Positions 34,115-43,131 of a stretch of 44,196 nucleotides of DNA are shown in pieces (positions within the stretch are counted from its first letter, which is position 1; every line of letters begins with the position of its first letter). The notes under the pieces were generated by a model, which worked only from the letters and a program-made list of their open reading frames with translations, did not search any database and had not been told where the DNA came from. Position numbers and translations under genes: made by a program. The stretch comes from JAKFEE01 sp036675815 (GTDB lineage Bacteria; Pseudomonadota; Alphaproteobacteria; Rhodospirillales; Magnetospirillaceae), in NCBI GenBank assembly GCA_036675815.1, contig JAKFEE010000037.1, positions 1 to 44,196 of the forward strand. The letters are read 5' to 3'.

Positions 34115-34128
34115 TTGCGGTGCATCAA
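34115..34128 (+). promoter_or_regulatory. FNR/DNR-like half-conserved site before nosR
   Basis: TTGCG-GTGC-ATCAA has the right half and the first three bases of the left half of the FNR-family consensus TTGAT-N4-ATCAA, 56 nt before the chosen nosR start. nos operons are normally under FNR/NNR/DNR control, so position and context fit, but the left half is poor. Confidence 0.35.
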
Positions 34129-34184
34129 GCGGTCTGCCAATATCCCGCCGCGCACTAAGGGCTATGAGAGAACTTCCTAATCCG

Positions 34185-36461
34185 ATGATACAGACAAGCC
34201 GCAGGGAACTGCCGGGCTGGCTGCGGTGCATGGCTGCCGCGATCATCGCCACGGTCGTCACATTGGTCGCTTCGGCGGCATCCGCCCAAACGCTGCACTT
34301 GGGCGATTTTCTCTCGGATATTGCACCGCAAGAGATCTTCCCCGGAGCGGACCGCTATGGCCCTGTCGAGGGCACGCCGCCCGCAGCCCCGGTGTTCAAG
34401 GGCGGCGAGGTCGTCGGCTACGTCTGGCTCAATGCCGACGTGGTGAATGCCACCGGCTACTCGGGCAAGCCGATCTACGTCGTGGTGGCCATGGACCTGA
34501 GCGGCCGCATCGCCGGTACGCGTCTGGTCAAGCACCACGAGCCGATCGTGTTGATCGGCATCCCCGAGGCAAAGATCCGCAATTTCGTCCAGGGCTATGT
34601 CGGTTTCGACATCGTCAAGGCCGATTCCATCGACCGCACCGAGCCGCCGGTCGACATCGTCAGCGGCGCCACCGTCAGCGTGCTGGTCATCGGCGACACC
34701 ATCACCCGCTCCGCCAAGGCCATCGCCCGGTCGCGCGGCATCGGCGGTTTGACGTCGGCGGCGGTACCGGCCGGCCCCGGCAAGGTCGTCGATCCCGACC
34801 AACAAGGTAGCAAGTCCTGGGAAGAGCTGCTGGGCGAAGGCGCCATTCGGCGGCTGCACCTCACCGTCGGTGAGGTCAACCAGGCATTCGAGCGGGCTTA
34901 CCCGGGGGTACGGCCGGAAGTTGGCGCCCCGGACGACACGGTCATCGATCTCTACGTCGCCCTGGCCAGTGCGCCGGTCATCGGCCGCTCGCTGCTCGGC
35001 GCGCACGAATACCAGAATCTGCAGCGGCGGTTGAAGCCGGGGCAGCAGGCGATTCTGGTCATGGGCGAGGGCTCCTATTCCTGGCGCGGCTCGGGCTATG
35101 TGCGCGGCGGCATCTTCGATCGAATCACCGTCCAGCAGGCCGACACCATCCGTTTCCGCGACCGCCACTACAAGCGCATCGCCGACATCGAAGCCGAGGA
35201 GGCGCCGGAGTTCCCCGAAATCGGGCTGTTCGAGATTCCCAAGGAGGCGAAGTTCAACGCGGCGCAACCGTGGAGCCTGCAGTTGCTGGTGCAGCGTGCG
35301 GCCGGGGCGATGAAGCGCGACTTCCTCACCTACGAGCTCTCGTACGACCTGCCGGATGCGTATCTGAAAACCGCGCCGGCACCGGCACCGGCCGCGCCCG
35401 CCGCTGCCCCGAAGATGGTCTCGAAGGGCGCCACCGCCCCGCAGACGGTCTCGGCCGATGTGCCGCTGTGGCAGCATATCTGGCAAAACCGCTCCTTCGA
35501 TGTCGTCGTCACCGGCACCGGCCTGTTCATCCTGACCGTAATCTTCTACTTCCAGGATTGGCTGGTGCGGCGGCCGCGCCTGCACTTCTGGGTGCGCACC
35601 ACGTTCCTGAGCTGGACGCTGTTCTGGCTGGGATGGTACGCGCTGGCCCAGCTGTCGGTGGTCAACATCCTGACCCTGACCAATTCGCTGATCACCGGCT
35701 TCAGCTGGGACTATTTCCTGATGGACCCGCTGCTGTTCCTGCTGTGGGCGGCGGTGGCGGCGTCCCTGATCTTCTGGGGGCGCGGCGCCTTCTGCGGCTG
35801 GCTGTGCCCGTTCGGTGCGCTGCAGGAGCTGTCCAATCGCCTGGCGCGGCTGGCGCGCATTCCGCAGGCGCGGGTACCGTGGGGGCTGCACGAGCGCCTG
35901 TGGACCATCAAATACATCATCTTCCTCGGCCTGTTCGGCATCGGCCTCTACGATCTGGCCTTCGCCGAGCGGCTGGCCGAGGTCGAGCCGTTCAAGACGG
36001 CGATCGTCCTGCACTTCATGCGCGAGTGGCCCTATGTGGTGTTCGCCCTGACCCTGCTGGCGGCCGGCCTGTTCATCGAACGCTTCTTCTGCCGCTATCT
36101 GTGCCCGCTGGGCGCCGGTTTGGCCATCCCGGCCAAAATCCGCACCTTCGAGTGGCTGAAGCGCCATCACGAATGCGGCCGCCCCTGCCAGCGCTGCGCC
36201 GTCGAATGCCCCGTCGACTCCATCCATCCCGATGGGCGCATCGATGCCAACGAGTGCATCTACTGCATGCACTGCCAGGTGCTGTACTGGCATGAGCACA
36301 AATGCCCGGCGATGATCCAACGCCGCCTCAAGCGCGAACGCGCCGAGGCGCTATCCAGCAAGGGGAAAACCCGACCGGCGATGAGCGCGGCCAATCCCGC
36401 CACCTGGGAACGGCCGGACGCAGCGGCAAATGCGTCAGCGTCGCCCTTGCAAAACCAATAA
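34185..36461 (+). CDS. nosR: Nitrous oxide reduction regulator/electron donor NosR
   Basis: 758 aa from ATG 34185 (MIQTSRRELPGW); ATG 34164 is possible and neither has a good Shine-Dalgarno. A signal peptide ends near ASA-QT. The periplasmic FMN domain carries DIVSGAT, the ApbE flavinylation motif, with Thr163 as the attachment site. About six membrane spans follow, with CGWLCPFG and CRYLCPLG on the inner side, then two [4Fe-4S] ferredoxin clusters (CGRPCQRCAVECP and CIYCMHCQ). NosR passes quinol electrons towards NosZ and is needed for nos expression. First gene of nosRZDFYL. Confidence 0.94.
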   Translation: MIQTSRRELPGWLRCMAAAIIATVVTLVASAASAQTLHLGDFLSDIAPQEIFPGADRYGPVEGTPPAAPVFKGGEVVGYVWLNADVVNATGYSGKPIYVVVAMDLSGRIAGTRLVKHHEPIVLIGIPEAKIRNFVQGYVGFDIVKADSIDRTEPPVDIVSGATVSVLVIGDTITRSAKAIARSRGIGGLTSAAVPAGPGKVVDPDQQGSKSWEELLGEGAIRRLHLTVGEVNQAFERAYPGVRPEVGAPDDTVIDLYVALASAPVIGRSLLGAHEYQNLQRRLKPGQQAILVMGEGSYSWRGSGYVRGGIFDRITVQQADTIRFRDRHYKRIADIEAEEAPEFPEIGLFEIPKEAKFNAAQPWSLQLLVQRAAGAMKRDFLTYELSYDLPDAYLKTAPAPAPAAPAAAPKMVSKGATAPQTVSADVPLWQHIWQNRSFDVVVTGTGLFILTVIFYFQDWLVRRPRLHFWVRTTFLSWTLFWLGWYALAQLSVVNILTLTNSLITGFSWDYFLMDPLLFLLWAAVAASLIFWGRGAFCGWLCPFGALQELSNRLARLARIPQARVPWGLHERLWTIKYIIFLGLFGIGLYDLAFAERLAEVEPFKTAIVLHFMREWPYVVFALTLLAAGLFIERFFCRYLCPLGAGLAIPAKIRTFEWLKRHHECGRPCQRCAVECPVDSIHPDGRIDANECIYCMHCQVLYWHEHKCPAMIQRRLKRERAEALSSKGKTRPAMSAANPATWERPDAAANASASPLQNQ

Positions 36462-36479
36462 CGAGGGAAGAGGACTACA

Positions 36480-38408
36480 ATGTCGGATAAGCACGAGGAT
36501 GGCATCAGCCGCCGCAGTTTGCTGGGCGGCACGGCCAAGACCGCGGCCGTGACCGGGCTGGCGGGGGCGAGCATGGGGGCCCTGGCCGTCGGCCTGCTCA
36601 AGGAGGCGAATGCCAAGCAGGCGAAGGCAGCGAACGGCGGCCACAAGGGTGAGGTCAAGCCCGGCCAGCTCGATGATTACTATGTCTTCAACTCCTCGGG
36701 GCAGGCCGGCGAGGTCCGCATCATGGGCCTGCCGTCGATGCGCGAGCTGATGCGCATCCCGGTGTTCAACCGCTGCAGCGCCACCGGTTGGGGACAGACC
36801 AACGAATCCCTCAAGGTCCTGACCGAGGGGCTGCTGCCCGAGAGCAAGAAATTCCTGGCGAACCGCGGCGGCACCTTCGTCAACGGCGATCTCCACCACC
36901 CGCACATGTCGTTCACCGACGGCACCTACGACGGGCGCTATCTGTTCGTCAACGACAAGGCCAACTCGCGGGTCGCGCGCATCCGCATGGACGTCATGAA
37001 GTGCGACAAGATCCTCGAGATCCCCAACACCAATGACGTTCATGGCCTGCGTCTGCAGCGCTACCCGCGCACCGGCTACGTGTTCTGCAACGGCGAGCAC
37101 GAGGCGCCGATCCCCAACGACGGCAAGGTGCTGGACGACCCCAAGCAGTACCGCTGCATGTTCAACGCCATCGACGGCGACACCATGACGGTGGCCTGGC
37201 AGGTGATCGTCGACGGCAACCTCGACAACTGCGACGCCGACTACAAGGGCAAGTACGCCTTCTCGACCTGCTACAACTCCGAGATGGGCATGAACACCGG
37301 CGAGATGAGCGCCAACGAGCAGGACTGGGCCGTGGTGTTCAACATCAAGCGCATCGAAGAGGCGGTGAAGGCCGGCAAGGCGACGATGATGAACGGTGTG
37401 CCGGTCCTCGACGGCCGCCACGGCTCGCCCTACACCGTCTATATCCCGGTGCCCAACAGCCCGCACGGCTGCAACATGGCCCCGGATGGCGTGCATCTGT
37501 GCCTCAACGGCAAGCTGTCGCCGACGGTGACGGTCATCGATGTCGACAAGCTCGACGCCGTGTTCGAGGGCAAGGCCGAGCCGCGCAGCGCCGTCGTCGC
37601 CGAGCCGCAGCTCGGCCTCGGGCCGCTCCACACCGCCTTCGACGGCAAGGGCAACGCCTTCACCACCCTGTTCATCGACTCGCAGATGGTGATGTGGAAC
37701 CTCGACAAGGCGCGGCGCGCCTATGCCGGCGAAAAGGTCGACCCGATCATTCAGAAGGTCGATGTCCAATACCAGCCGGGCCACAACCACACCTCGATGG
37801 GCGAGACCAAGGAGGCGGACGGCCAGTGGCTGGTATCGCTGAACAAGTTCTCGAAGGACCGCTTCCTCAACGTCGGCCCGCTGAAGCCCGAGAACGATCA
37901 GCTCTTCTACACCGGCGACGGCAAGATGACGCTGACCCACGACGGCCCGAGCTTTGCCGAGCCGCACGACATGTGCATCGTGCGCGCCGACATCGTGAAC
38001 CCGGTCCACGTGTGGGATCGCAACGATTCCATGTGGGAAGACGCCCGTCAGCAGGCCAAAAAGGACGGCATCACGCTGGAGTCGGATAACGAGATCATCC
38101 GCGACGGCAACAAGGTGCGCGTCTACATCACCTCGCAGGCGCCGAGCTTCGGCCTGGAGAAGTTCACGGTGAAGCAGGGTGATGAGGTCACCATCTACAT
38201 CACCAACATCGACGACATCTCCGACCTGACGCACGGCTTCACCTTGAGCAACTACGGCGTACAGTTCGAGATCTCGCCGCAGGCCACCGCCTCGGTCACC
38301 TTCACGGCCGACCGGCCCGGCGTGCACTGGTTCTACTGCTGCTGGTTCTGCCATGCCCTGCACATGGAAATGCGCGGCCGCATGATGGTGGAGCCACGGT
38401 CGGTCTGA
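36480..38408 (+). CDS. nosZ: Nitrous-oxide reductase, clade I
   Basis: 642 aa. A Tat signal with SRRSLLGG (Arg11, Arg12) marks clade I. The seven-bladed propeller binds the CuZ cluster through histidines including DLHHPHMSF (His139, 140, 142), HGCNMAPDG, HNHTSMGETKEADGQW and EPHD. The C-terminal cupredoxin has the CuA motif YCCWFCHALHMEM: Cys620, Cys624, His628, Met631. Residue 621 is Cys where I remember Ser or Thr in other NosZ, giving adjacent cysteines. It reduces N2O to N2 in the periplasm. GAGG precedes ATG 36480, and its TGA overlaps the nosD start. Confidence 0.97.
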   Translation: MSDKHEDGISRRSLLGGTAKTAAVTGLAGASMGALAVGLLKEANAKQAKAANGGHKGEVKPGQLDDYYVFNSSGQAGEVRIMGLPSMRELMRIPVFNRCSATGWGQTNESLKVLTEGLLPESKKFLANRGGTFVNGDLHHPHMSFTDGTYDGRYLFVNDKANSRVARIRMDVMKCDKILEIPNTNDVHGLRLQRYPRTGYVFCNGEHEAPIPNDGKVLDDPKQYRCMFNAIDGDTMTVAWQVIVDGNLDNCDADYKGKYAFSTCYNSEMGMNTGEMSANEQDWAVVFNIKRIEEAVKAGKATMMNGVPVLDGRHGSPYTVYIPVPNSPHGCNMAPDGVHLCLNGKLSPTVTVIDVDKLDAVFEGKAEPRSAVVAEPQLGLGPLHTAFDGKGNAFTTLFIDSQMVMWNLDKARRAYAGEKVDPIIQKVDVQYQPGHNHTSMGETKEADGQWLVSLNKFSKDRFLNVGPLKPENDQLFYTGDGKMTLTHDGPSFAEPHDMCIVRADIVNPVHVWDRNDSMWEDARQQAKKDGITLESDNEIIRDGNKVRVYITSQAPSFGLEKFTVKQGDEVTIYITNIDDISDLTHGFTLSNYGVQFEISPQATASVTFTADRPGVHWFYCCWFCHALHMEMRGRMMVEPRSV

Positions 38409-39754
38409 TGCACAGGGTGGTTCCGGCATTCTTCGGTTGGTGGCGGAGCCGCAAGGCATGGGGCGGGATCACCCGCCCCTCACCTGCGGGCCGGCACTGG
38501 TGGCTGGGTGTCGGCGCCGCGGCGTGCGCAGGGCCGCTGATGACGTTTGCCGCCGCGGCGGCAACCATCGAGGTGGCCCCCGGCACCCTGGCGCAGGCGA
38601 TCTCGGCCGCCGCGCCCGGGGATACCCTGGTGCTGTTGCCTGGCGTGCACCGAGGTGGGGTCACGCTCGACAAGGCGCTGAGCCTGGTCGGCCGCCCGGG
38701 TGCCGTCATCGACGGCGGTGGCGTCGGCAGCACCATCACGATCGCTGCCCCCGACGGCAGCGTTCGCGGCCTGACCATCCGCAATTCCGGCCGTGACGTG
38801 CCGGGAATGAATGCCGGCGTTTTCCTGGGCAAGGAAGCCGACGGCGCCGTCGTCGCCGACAACCTGTTCGAGGGCAATTTGTTCGGCGTCTATGTCTGGG
38901 GACCCGACAACGCGCTGGTCACCGGCAACCGCATCGATGGGCTTACCGACATTCGCGTCAACGAGCGGGGCAACGGCGTCAGCCTGTGGAATTCACCCGG
39001 CACGCGCATCGAGAACAACCACATCCGCCACGGCCGCGACGGCATATTCACCAATGCCAGCAAGCGCAACGTGTTTTCCGGCAATCGCTTCGAAGATGTC
39101 CGCTTCGCCGTCCACTACATGTACACGAACGATTCGGTGGTGTCCGGCAACGTTTCGATCGGCAACGACATCGGCTACGCACTGATGTATTCGCGCGGGA
39201 TAAAGGCGATCGGCAATGTCTCGCAGGGCGATCGCGACCACGGCATCGCCCTCAATTCCGCCAATGATTCGCAAATCATCGACAACGTCGTCACCGACGG
39301 CGGCGAGAAATGCGTGTTCATCTACAATTCGAACAAGAGCCAGTTTCGCGGCAACACTTTCGAGGGCTGTGCCATCGGCGTGCACTTCACCGCCGGATCG
39401 GAGCGCAATCACTTTCAGCGCAACGCCTTCATCGGCAACGAGACGCAAGTAAAATATGTCGGCACCCGCCATCTCGATTGGGCCACCGACGGCGTCGGCA
39501 ACTACTGGAGCGACAATGTCGCCTTCGACCTCAACGGCGACGGCATTGCCGACATGCCGTACCGGCCCAACGATCTCGTCGACCAGGTGGTGTGGCGGGC
39601 ACCGGCGGCAAAGCTGTTGCTGAACAGCCCGGCGGTGCAAGTGGTCCGCTGGGCGCAGACGCAATTCCCGGCGCTGCTGCCCGGCGGCATCGTCGACACC
39701 GCGCCTTTGATGAGCCCGCCGGATAGGGCGGCAGCGCCATCGTCGGAGGAATAG
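38408..39754 (+). CDS. nosD: NosD, periplasmic CuZ-assembly protein
   Basis: 448 aa from ATG 38408, overlapping the nosZ stop by one base. After an N-terminal signal (with a longer than usual, Arg/Trp-rich leader of about 45 residues) it consists of parallel beta-helix (PbH1/CASH) repeats, seen in series such as NNHIRHGRDGIFTNAS, GNRFEDVRFAVHYMYT and GNVSIGNDIGYALMYSRG. The ending YWSDNVAFDLNGDGIADMPY is NosD-typical. It is required with NosF and NosY to mature the CuZ sulfide cluster. Its TAG overlaps the nosF GTG. Confidence 0.94.
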   Translation: MHRVVPAFFGWWRSRKAWGGITRPSPAGRHWWLGVGAAACAGPLMTFAAAAATIEVAPGTLAQAISAAAPGDTLVLLPGVHRGGVTLDKALSLVGRPGAVIDGGGVGSTITIAAPDGSVRGLTIRNSGRDVPGMNAGVFLGKEADGAVVADNLFEGNLFGVYVWGPDNALVTGNRIDGLTDIRVNERGNGVSLWNSPGTRIENNHIRHGRDGIFTNASKRNVFSGNRFEDVRFAVHYMYTNDSVVSGNVSIGNDIGYALMYSRGIKAIGNVSQGDRDHGIALNSANDSQIIDNVVTDGGEKCVFIYNSNKSQFRGNTFEGCAIGVHFTAGSERNHFQRNAFIGNETQVKYVGTRHLDWATDGVGNYWSDNVAFDLNGDGIADMPYRPNDLVDQVVWRAPAAKLLLNSPAVQVVRWAQTQFPALLPGGIVDTAPLMSPPDRAAAPSSEE

Positions 39755-40650
39755 TGAACCCTCTCATCCTCGATAACGTCGTGCGCATCTTCGATCGGCA
39801 CACTGCCGTCGACAAGGTGTCGCTCCAGGTCGCCCACGGCGAGCGGCTGGCCCTGCTCGGCCATAATGGCGCCGGCAAGACCACCGTGATGAAGATGGTC
39901 CTCGGCCTGCTCACCCCCTCGGCGGGAACGGTGGCGGTGCTGGGCGGTGCGCCCGGCCGGGCCGAGGCACGCCGCAGCGTCGGCTTCCTCCCGGAAAACG
40001 TGGCGTTCCAGCACGCCATGACCGGCTGGGAGGTCATGACCTTCTTCGCCCGGCTCAAGCGTCGGCCACGTGCCGAGGCCTGGGGCCTGCTGCAGCGCGT
40101 CGGCCTCGACGCGGCGGCCAAGCGCCGGGTCGGCACCTACTCCAAGGGGATGCGCCAGCGCCTGGGGCTGGCACAGGCCCTCCTCGGCGCGCCCAGCCTA
40201 CTGCTGCTCGACGAGCCGACGACCGGGCTCGACCCCCATCTGCGCCAGGCCTTCTACGAGATCATCCGCAGGCTGTCTGCCGAGGGTTGCGCCGTGGTCC
40301 TGTCGTCGCATCTGCTGACCGAACTGGAGGAGCGCACCGATCGCATCGCCATCATGAATGGCGGGCGCCTGGTGGCCCTGGGGCGGCTCGACGACCTGCG
40401 GGCCCAGGCCGGCCTGCCCATACAGTTCACCATTGCCACCGCGGCGGAGCGCACGGCCGGCATCGCCGAGCGCCTGGGCGTACCGGCCACGGAAAACGGC
40501 AGGCTGCGCCTGCAGGCAGCCCAGGCCGACAAGATGGCGGTGCTGCGTCGGCTGGCCGAGCTCAATGGCGTCGTGGATGTCGACATCGGCGCCCCGAGCC
40601 TGGACCAAGTCTATTCCCATTTCGTTGGCGGCGAGGAGGAAGACGCGTGA
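39754..40650 (+). CDS. nosF: NosF, ABC ATPase for NosZ maturation
   Basis: 298 aa from GTG 39754 with GGAGGA 4 nt upstream. Walker A GHNGAGKTTVMKMVLG, signature YSKGMRQRLGLAQALLG, Walker B LLLLDEPTTGLDP and switch His in LSSHLLTELEE. A C-terminal domain after residue 215 is the regulatory part typical of NosF. It energises the NosDFY complex that supplies sulfur or assembly help for CuZ. GTGA overlap with nosY. Confidence 0.94.
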   Translation: MNPLILDNVVRIFDRHTAVDKVSLQVAHGERLALLGHNGAGKTTVMKMVLGLLTPSAGTVAVLGGAPGRAEARRSVGFLPENVAFQHAMTGWEVMTFFARLKRRPRAEAWGLLQRVGLDAAAKRRVGTYSKGMRQRLGLAQALLGAPSLLLLDEPTTGLDPHLRQAFYEIIRRLSAEGCAVVLSSHLLTELEERTDRIAIMNGGRLVALGRLDDLRAQAGLPIQFTIATAAERTAGIAERLGVPATENGRLRLQAAQADKMAVLRRLAELNGVVDVDIGAPSLDQVYSHFVGGEEEDA

Positions 40651-41471
40651 GTGCAGTGCTGATCCTGGCCGGACGCGAGCTGCGCGACGGACTCCGCAAT
40701 CGCTGGGTGGTCGCCGCCGCCGTGCTGTTGGCGGCCCTGGCCCTCGCCTTGGCGCTGCTCGGCAGCGCCCCCACCGGAACCATCGGCGCGGCGCCGCTGG
40801 CTGTGACCGTGGTCAGCCTCGCCAGCCTGACCACCTTCCTCATTCCGCTCATCGCCCTGCTGTTGTCCTATGACGCCGTGGTCGGCGAGATCGAGCGCGG
40901 CACCATGCTGCTGCTGCTCACCTACCCGGTGGCGCGCTGGCAGGTGGTGGTGGGCAAGTTCCTGGGGCAGGTCGGCGTGCTCGGCATCGCCACGCTGCTC
41001 GGCTACGGCGCCGCCGGCGTGCTGTTGGCGGTGACGGTGGACGATCCCGGCGGCTGGCAGCCGTTCGCGGCGATGATCGCCAGTTCCATCCTGCTCGGCG
41101 CCGCCTTTCTGGCGCTGGGCCAACTCGCCAGCACCGTGGTGCGCGAGCGCGCCACCGCCGCCGGGCTGGCGGTCGGGCTGTGGCTGGCGCTGGTGCTGCT
41201 GTACGATCTCGCCCTGCTGGGCGTGCTGGCCGCCACCGACGGCAGCGGCATTTCCGGCGACCTCGTCGCCACGCTGCTCGTCGTCAATCCGGCCGACGCC
41301 TATCGGTTGTTCAATCTCACCGGGTTCGGCGACGTCAGCCGCTTCGCCGGCCTCGCTGGCCTCGGCGATCAGATGGCGGTGTCGCCGGCGTTGGCCTTGG
41401 CGGCGCTCGCCGCCTGGGTCGTGGGGCCCTTGATCGGCGCTTGGCTCGTGCTCGAAAGGAGACAACTGTGA
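40647..41471 (+). CDS. nosY: NosY, permease of the NosDFY complex
   Basis: 274 aa from GTG 40647, overlapping nosF by 4 nt with GAGGAGGA upstream. Six membrane spans; start VSAVLILAGRELRDGLRNRW, then LLSYDAVVGEIERGTMLLLLTYP, the ABC-2-type coupling region found in all NosY. A longer frame upstream is not conserved. It overlaps nosL by GTGA. Confidence 0.94.
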   Translation: MSAVLILAGRELRDGLRNRWVVAAAVLLAALALALALLGSAPTGTIGAAPLAVTVVSLASLTTFLIPLIALLLSYDAVVGEIERGTMLLLLTYPVARWQVVVGKFLGQVGVLGIATLLGYGAAGVLLAVTVDDPGGWQPFAAMIASSILLGAAFLALGQLASTVVRERATAAGLAVGLWLALVLLYDLALLGVLAATDGSGISGDLVATLLVVNPADAYRLFNLTGFGDVSRFAGLAGLGDQMAVSPALALAALAAWVVGPLIGAWLVLERRQL

Positions 41472-41998
41472 TCCGCCGCACCCTCGCCGCCCTGCTGCTC
41501 ACCGGCGTTCTCGCCGCCTGCGGCGAAGAGGAACGGGCGGCGCCGCCGCCCCCGCCGGCCGAACTCACCAGCGAGGCGATCGGCCATTATTGCGGCATGA
41601 CCGTCGCCGAACATACTGGCCCCAGGGGCCAGGCCTGGGTAGCCGGCATCGACCAGCCCTACTGGTTCTCCTCGGTGCGCGACGCCATTGCCTTCACCAT
41701 GCTGCCCGAGGAGCCCGACGCCATAGCCGCCATCTGGGTGAGCGACATGGCCAAGGCGGAGGACTGGGACAATCCGCGCGTCTGGGTCGAGGCGCGACAG
41801 GCTCATTTCGTGATCGACTCGGATCGCGCCGCCAGCATGGGTCAGAAGGAGGCCATCCCCTTCTCCGATCCCGTCGCCGCAAGCGATTTCGCCCAGCGCC
41901 ACGGCGGCCGAGTGGTGAGCTTCGATCAGATTCCGCGCAACTACATCCTGGGTGGCGACGAGGCATCTGCCGCGACGCACGGCAGCGGGATGCACTGA
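41468..41998 (+). CDS. nosL: NosL copper chaperone lipoprotein
   Basis: 176 aa from GTG 41468, overlapping nosY by 4 nt, with AAAGGAG upstream. Lipobox LAAC places the lipidated cysteine at residue 18; a proline-rich linker follows. The copper(I) site is HYCGM (Cys42, Met44). GRVVSFDQIPRNYI and the segment before it are NosL-typical. NosL delivers Cu(I) to apo-NosZ through NosDFY in the periplasm. Last gene of the nos operon; no nosX/apbE follows, so the flavin transferase for NosR must be elsewhere. Confidence 0.93.
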   Translation: MIRRTLAALLLTGVLAACGEEERAAPPPPPAELTSEAIGHYCGMTVAEHTGPRGQAWVAGIDQPYWFSSVRDAIAFTMLPEEPDAIAAIWVSDMAKAEDWDNPRVWVEARQAHFVIDSDRAASMGQKEAIPFSDPVAASDFAQRHGGRVVSFDQIPRNYILGGDEASAATHGSGMH

Positions 41999-42070
41999 GC
42001 GGGAGTGCATGCGGTGACGGCATGGCGAGAGACGGGTTGTGCATCGCCGCCGCCCCGGCTATCTAAAGAT

Positions 42071-42550
42071 ATGCCTTGTCTCTCGAAATCTGCGATCGCC
42101 TGCCTCGTCGCCGTCACCGTCCTCGGCACTGCCAGTAGTTCGGCAGCCGCTGACGGCTGCACGCTGGCGCCAAGGGCATCCTGCCCCGATGCCGACCTCG
42201 CCGCGCATGACCTGCAAGGCGTCCGGTTGGCCGATGCGCGGCTTCCCAGGGCCGATCTCTCCGATGCCAACCTGCGGAACGCCGATCTGTACTCGGCCAA
42301 TCTTACCGCCGCCGATCTGTCCGCGGCCAATCTCAGCGACGCGATCCTGGCGAGGGCGCAACTGAGCGGCGCCGATTTGAGAGGCGCACGCCTCGTCCGC
42401 ACCAACTTCCGTGGCGCCAATCTCACCAATGCCGACCTGCGCGGCGCCATCATCAACGATGCCGACTTTACCTATGCCGATCTGAGCGGTGCCCGCTGGG
42501 TGGATGGGCGACGATGCGCCGAATCGTCGCGTGGGCGCTGCCTGGACTAA
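42071..42550 (+). CDS. Secreted pentapeptide-repeat protein
   Basis: 159 aa from ATG 42071 (MPCLSKSAIACLVAVTVLG), with a Sec signal ending about SSAAA-DG. Residues 43-145 are pentapeptide repeats of the A(D/N)LxX type (ADLSDANLRNADLYSANLTA, then ADLSAANLSDAI), which form a right-handed quadrilateral beta-helix. The tail after repeat end has two cysteines (RRCAESSRGRCLD), and two more precede the repeats (DGC, SCPD), so disulfides capping both ends are likely. The next ATG upstream (42005) lacks a signal. It lies 72 nt after nosL and may be read through from the nos promoter. Function unknown. Confidence 0.8.
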   Translation: MPCLSKSAIACLVAVTVLGTASSSAAADGCTLAPRASCPDADLAAHDLQGVRLADARLPRADLSDANLRNADLYSANLTAADLSAANLSDAILARAQLSGADLRGARLVRTNFRGANLTNADLRGAIINDADFTYADLSGARWVDGRRCAESSRGRCLD

Positions 42551-42631
42551 AGGGGGAACTCGAGGCGCCGATGCGAGTGCGGCCCGCCGCAGGCATCCGG
42601 TGGCAACCGTTCACACCAACAAGGATCATCC

Positions 42632-43075
42632 ATGCCCGATCACGTCAACGAGAGCTTCTGCCTGCGCATTCCGGTGCGGTTCACGCACACCGACCCTGCC
42701 GGCTTCGTGTTCTTCCCGCGCTATTTCGAGATGATCCAGGCAGTGGTCGAGGACTGGTTCACCCACGCCATCGGCGTGCGCTACGCCGAGCTCATCGTGA
42801 ACCGGCGTCTCGGCACGCCCACCGCGGCAACGCGTTGCGACTTCCTCAAGCCGAGCCGCCTGGGTGACGACATCGACATGTGCGTGGCCCTCGAACATGT
42901 CGGCCGCAGTTCGATGCAGCTTCGCTTCACCGGCAGCGTCAATGGGGAGAAGCGGCTGGAAGCGGTCTCCACGCTGGTCATGATCAGCCTCGACGACGGC
43001 CGACCACGCCCCATTCCCGATGACATCCGGGAGCGCTTCGCCAAGATGATGGTGGGGGGCGGCGAACCCGTCTGA
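42632..43075 (+). CDS. Acyl-CoA thioesterase, 4HBT hotdog family
   Basis: 147 aa. The motif FTHTDPAGFVFFPRYFEM near residue 18 has the catalytic Asp of 4-hydroxybenzoyl-CoA thioesterase-type enzymes (DPAG-FFPRYF). DIDMCVALEHVGRSSMQLRF and the rest fit a single hotdog domain. It cleaves an acyl- or aroyl-CoA; the name 4-hydroxybenzoyl-CoA thioesterase is suggested by motif only. It is some 10 kb from the benzoate-type operon, so linkage is speculative. Confidence 0.85.
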   Translation: MPDHVNESFCLRIPVRFTHTDPAGFVFFPRYFEMIQAVVEDWFTHAIGVRYAELIVNRRLGTPTAATRCDFLKPSRLGDDIDMCVALEHVGRSSMQLRFTGSVNGEKRLEAVSTLVMISLDDGRPRPIPDDIRERFAKMMVGGGEPV

Positions 43076-43084
43076 GGCCCTGCC

Positions 43085-43119
43085 CCCATGGCGGCGCGCC
43101 GACGGCGCATCGCCATGGG
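43085..43119. terminator. Hairpin between converging thioesterase and small gene
   Basis: Perfect 9-bp arms CCCATGGCG/CGCCATGGG, 17-nt loop, in the 56-nt space between two converging stops (43075 and 43132). No T-run, so a bidirectional Rho-aided end is more likely than an intrinsic one. Confidence 0.4.
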
Positions 43120-43131
43120 CGCGCGTGCTGG

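Noticed and set aside
34155..36320. About 720-codon open frame antisense to nosR
   Set aside because: Mirror of GC-rich codon use; composition is low complexity and no motif is present.
36435..38459. About 670-codon open frame antisense to nosZ
   Set aside because: Same shadow effect; Val/His/Asp-rich pattern with no family resemblance.
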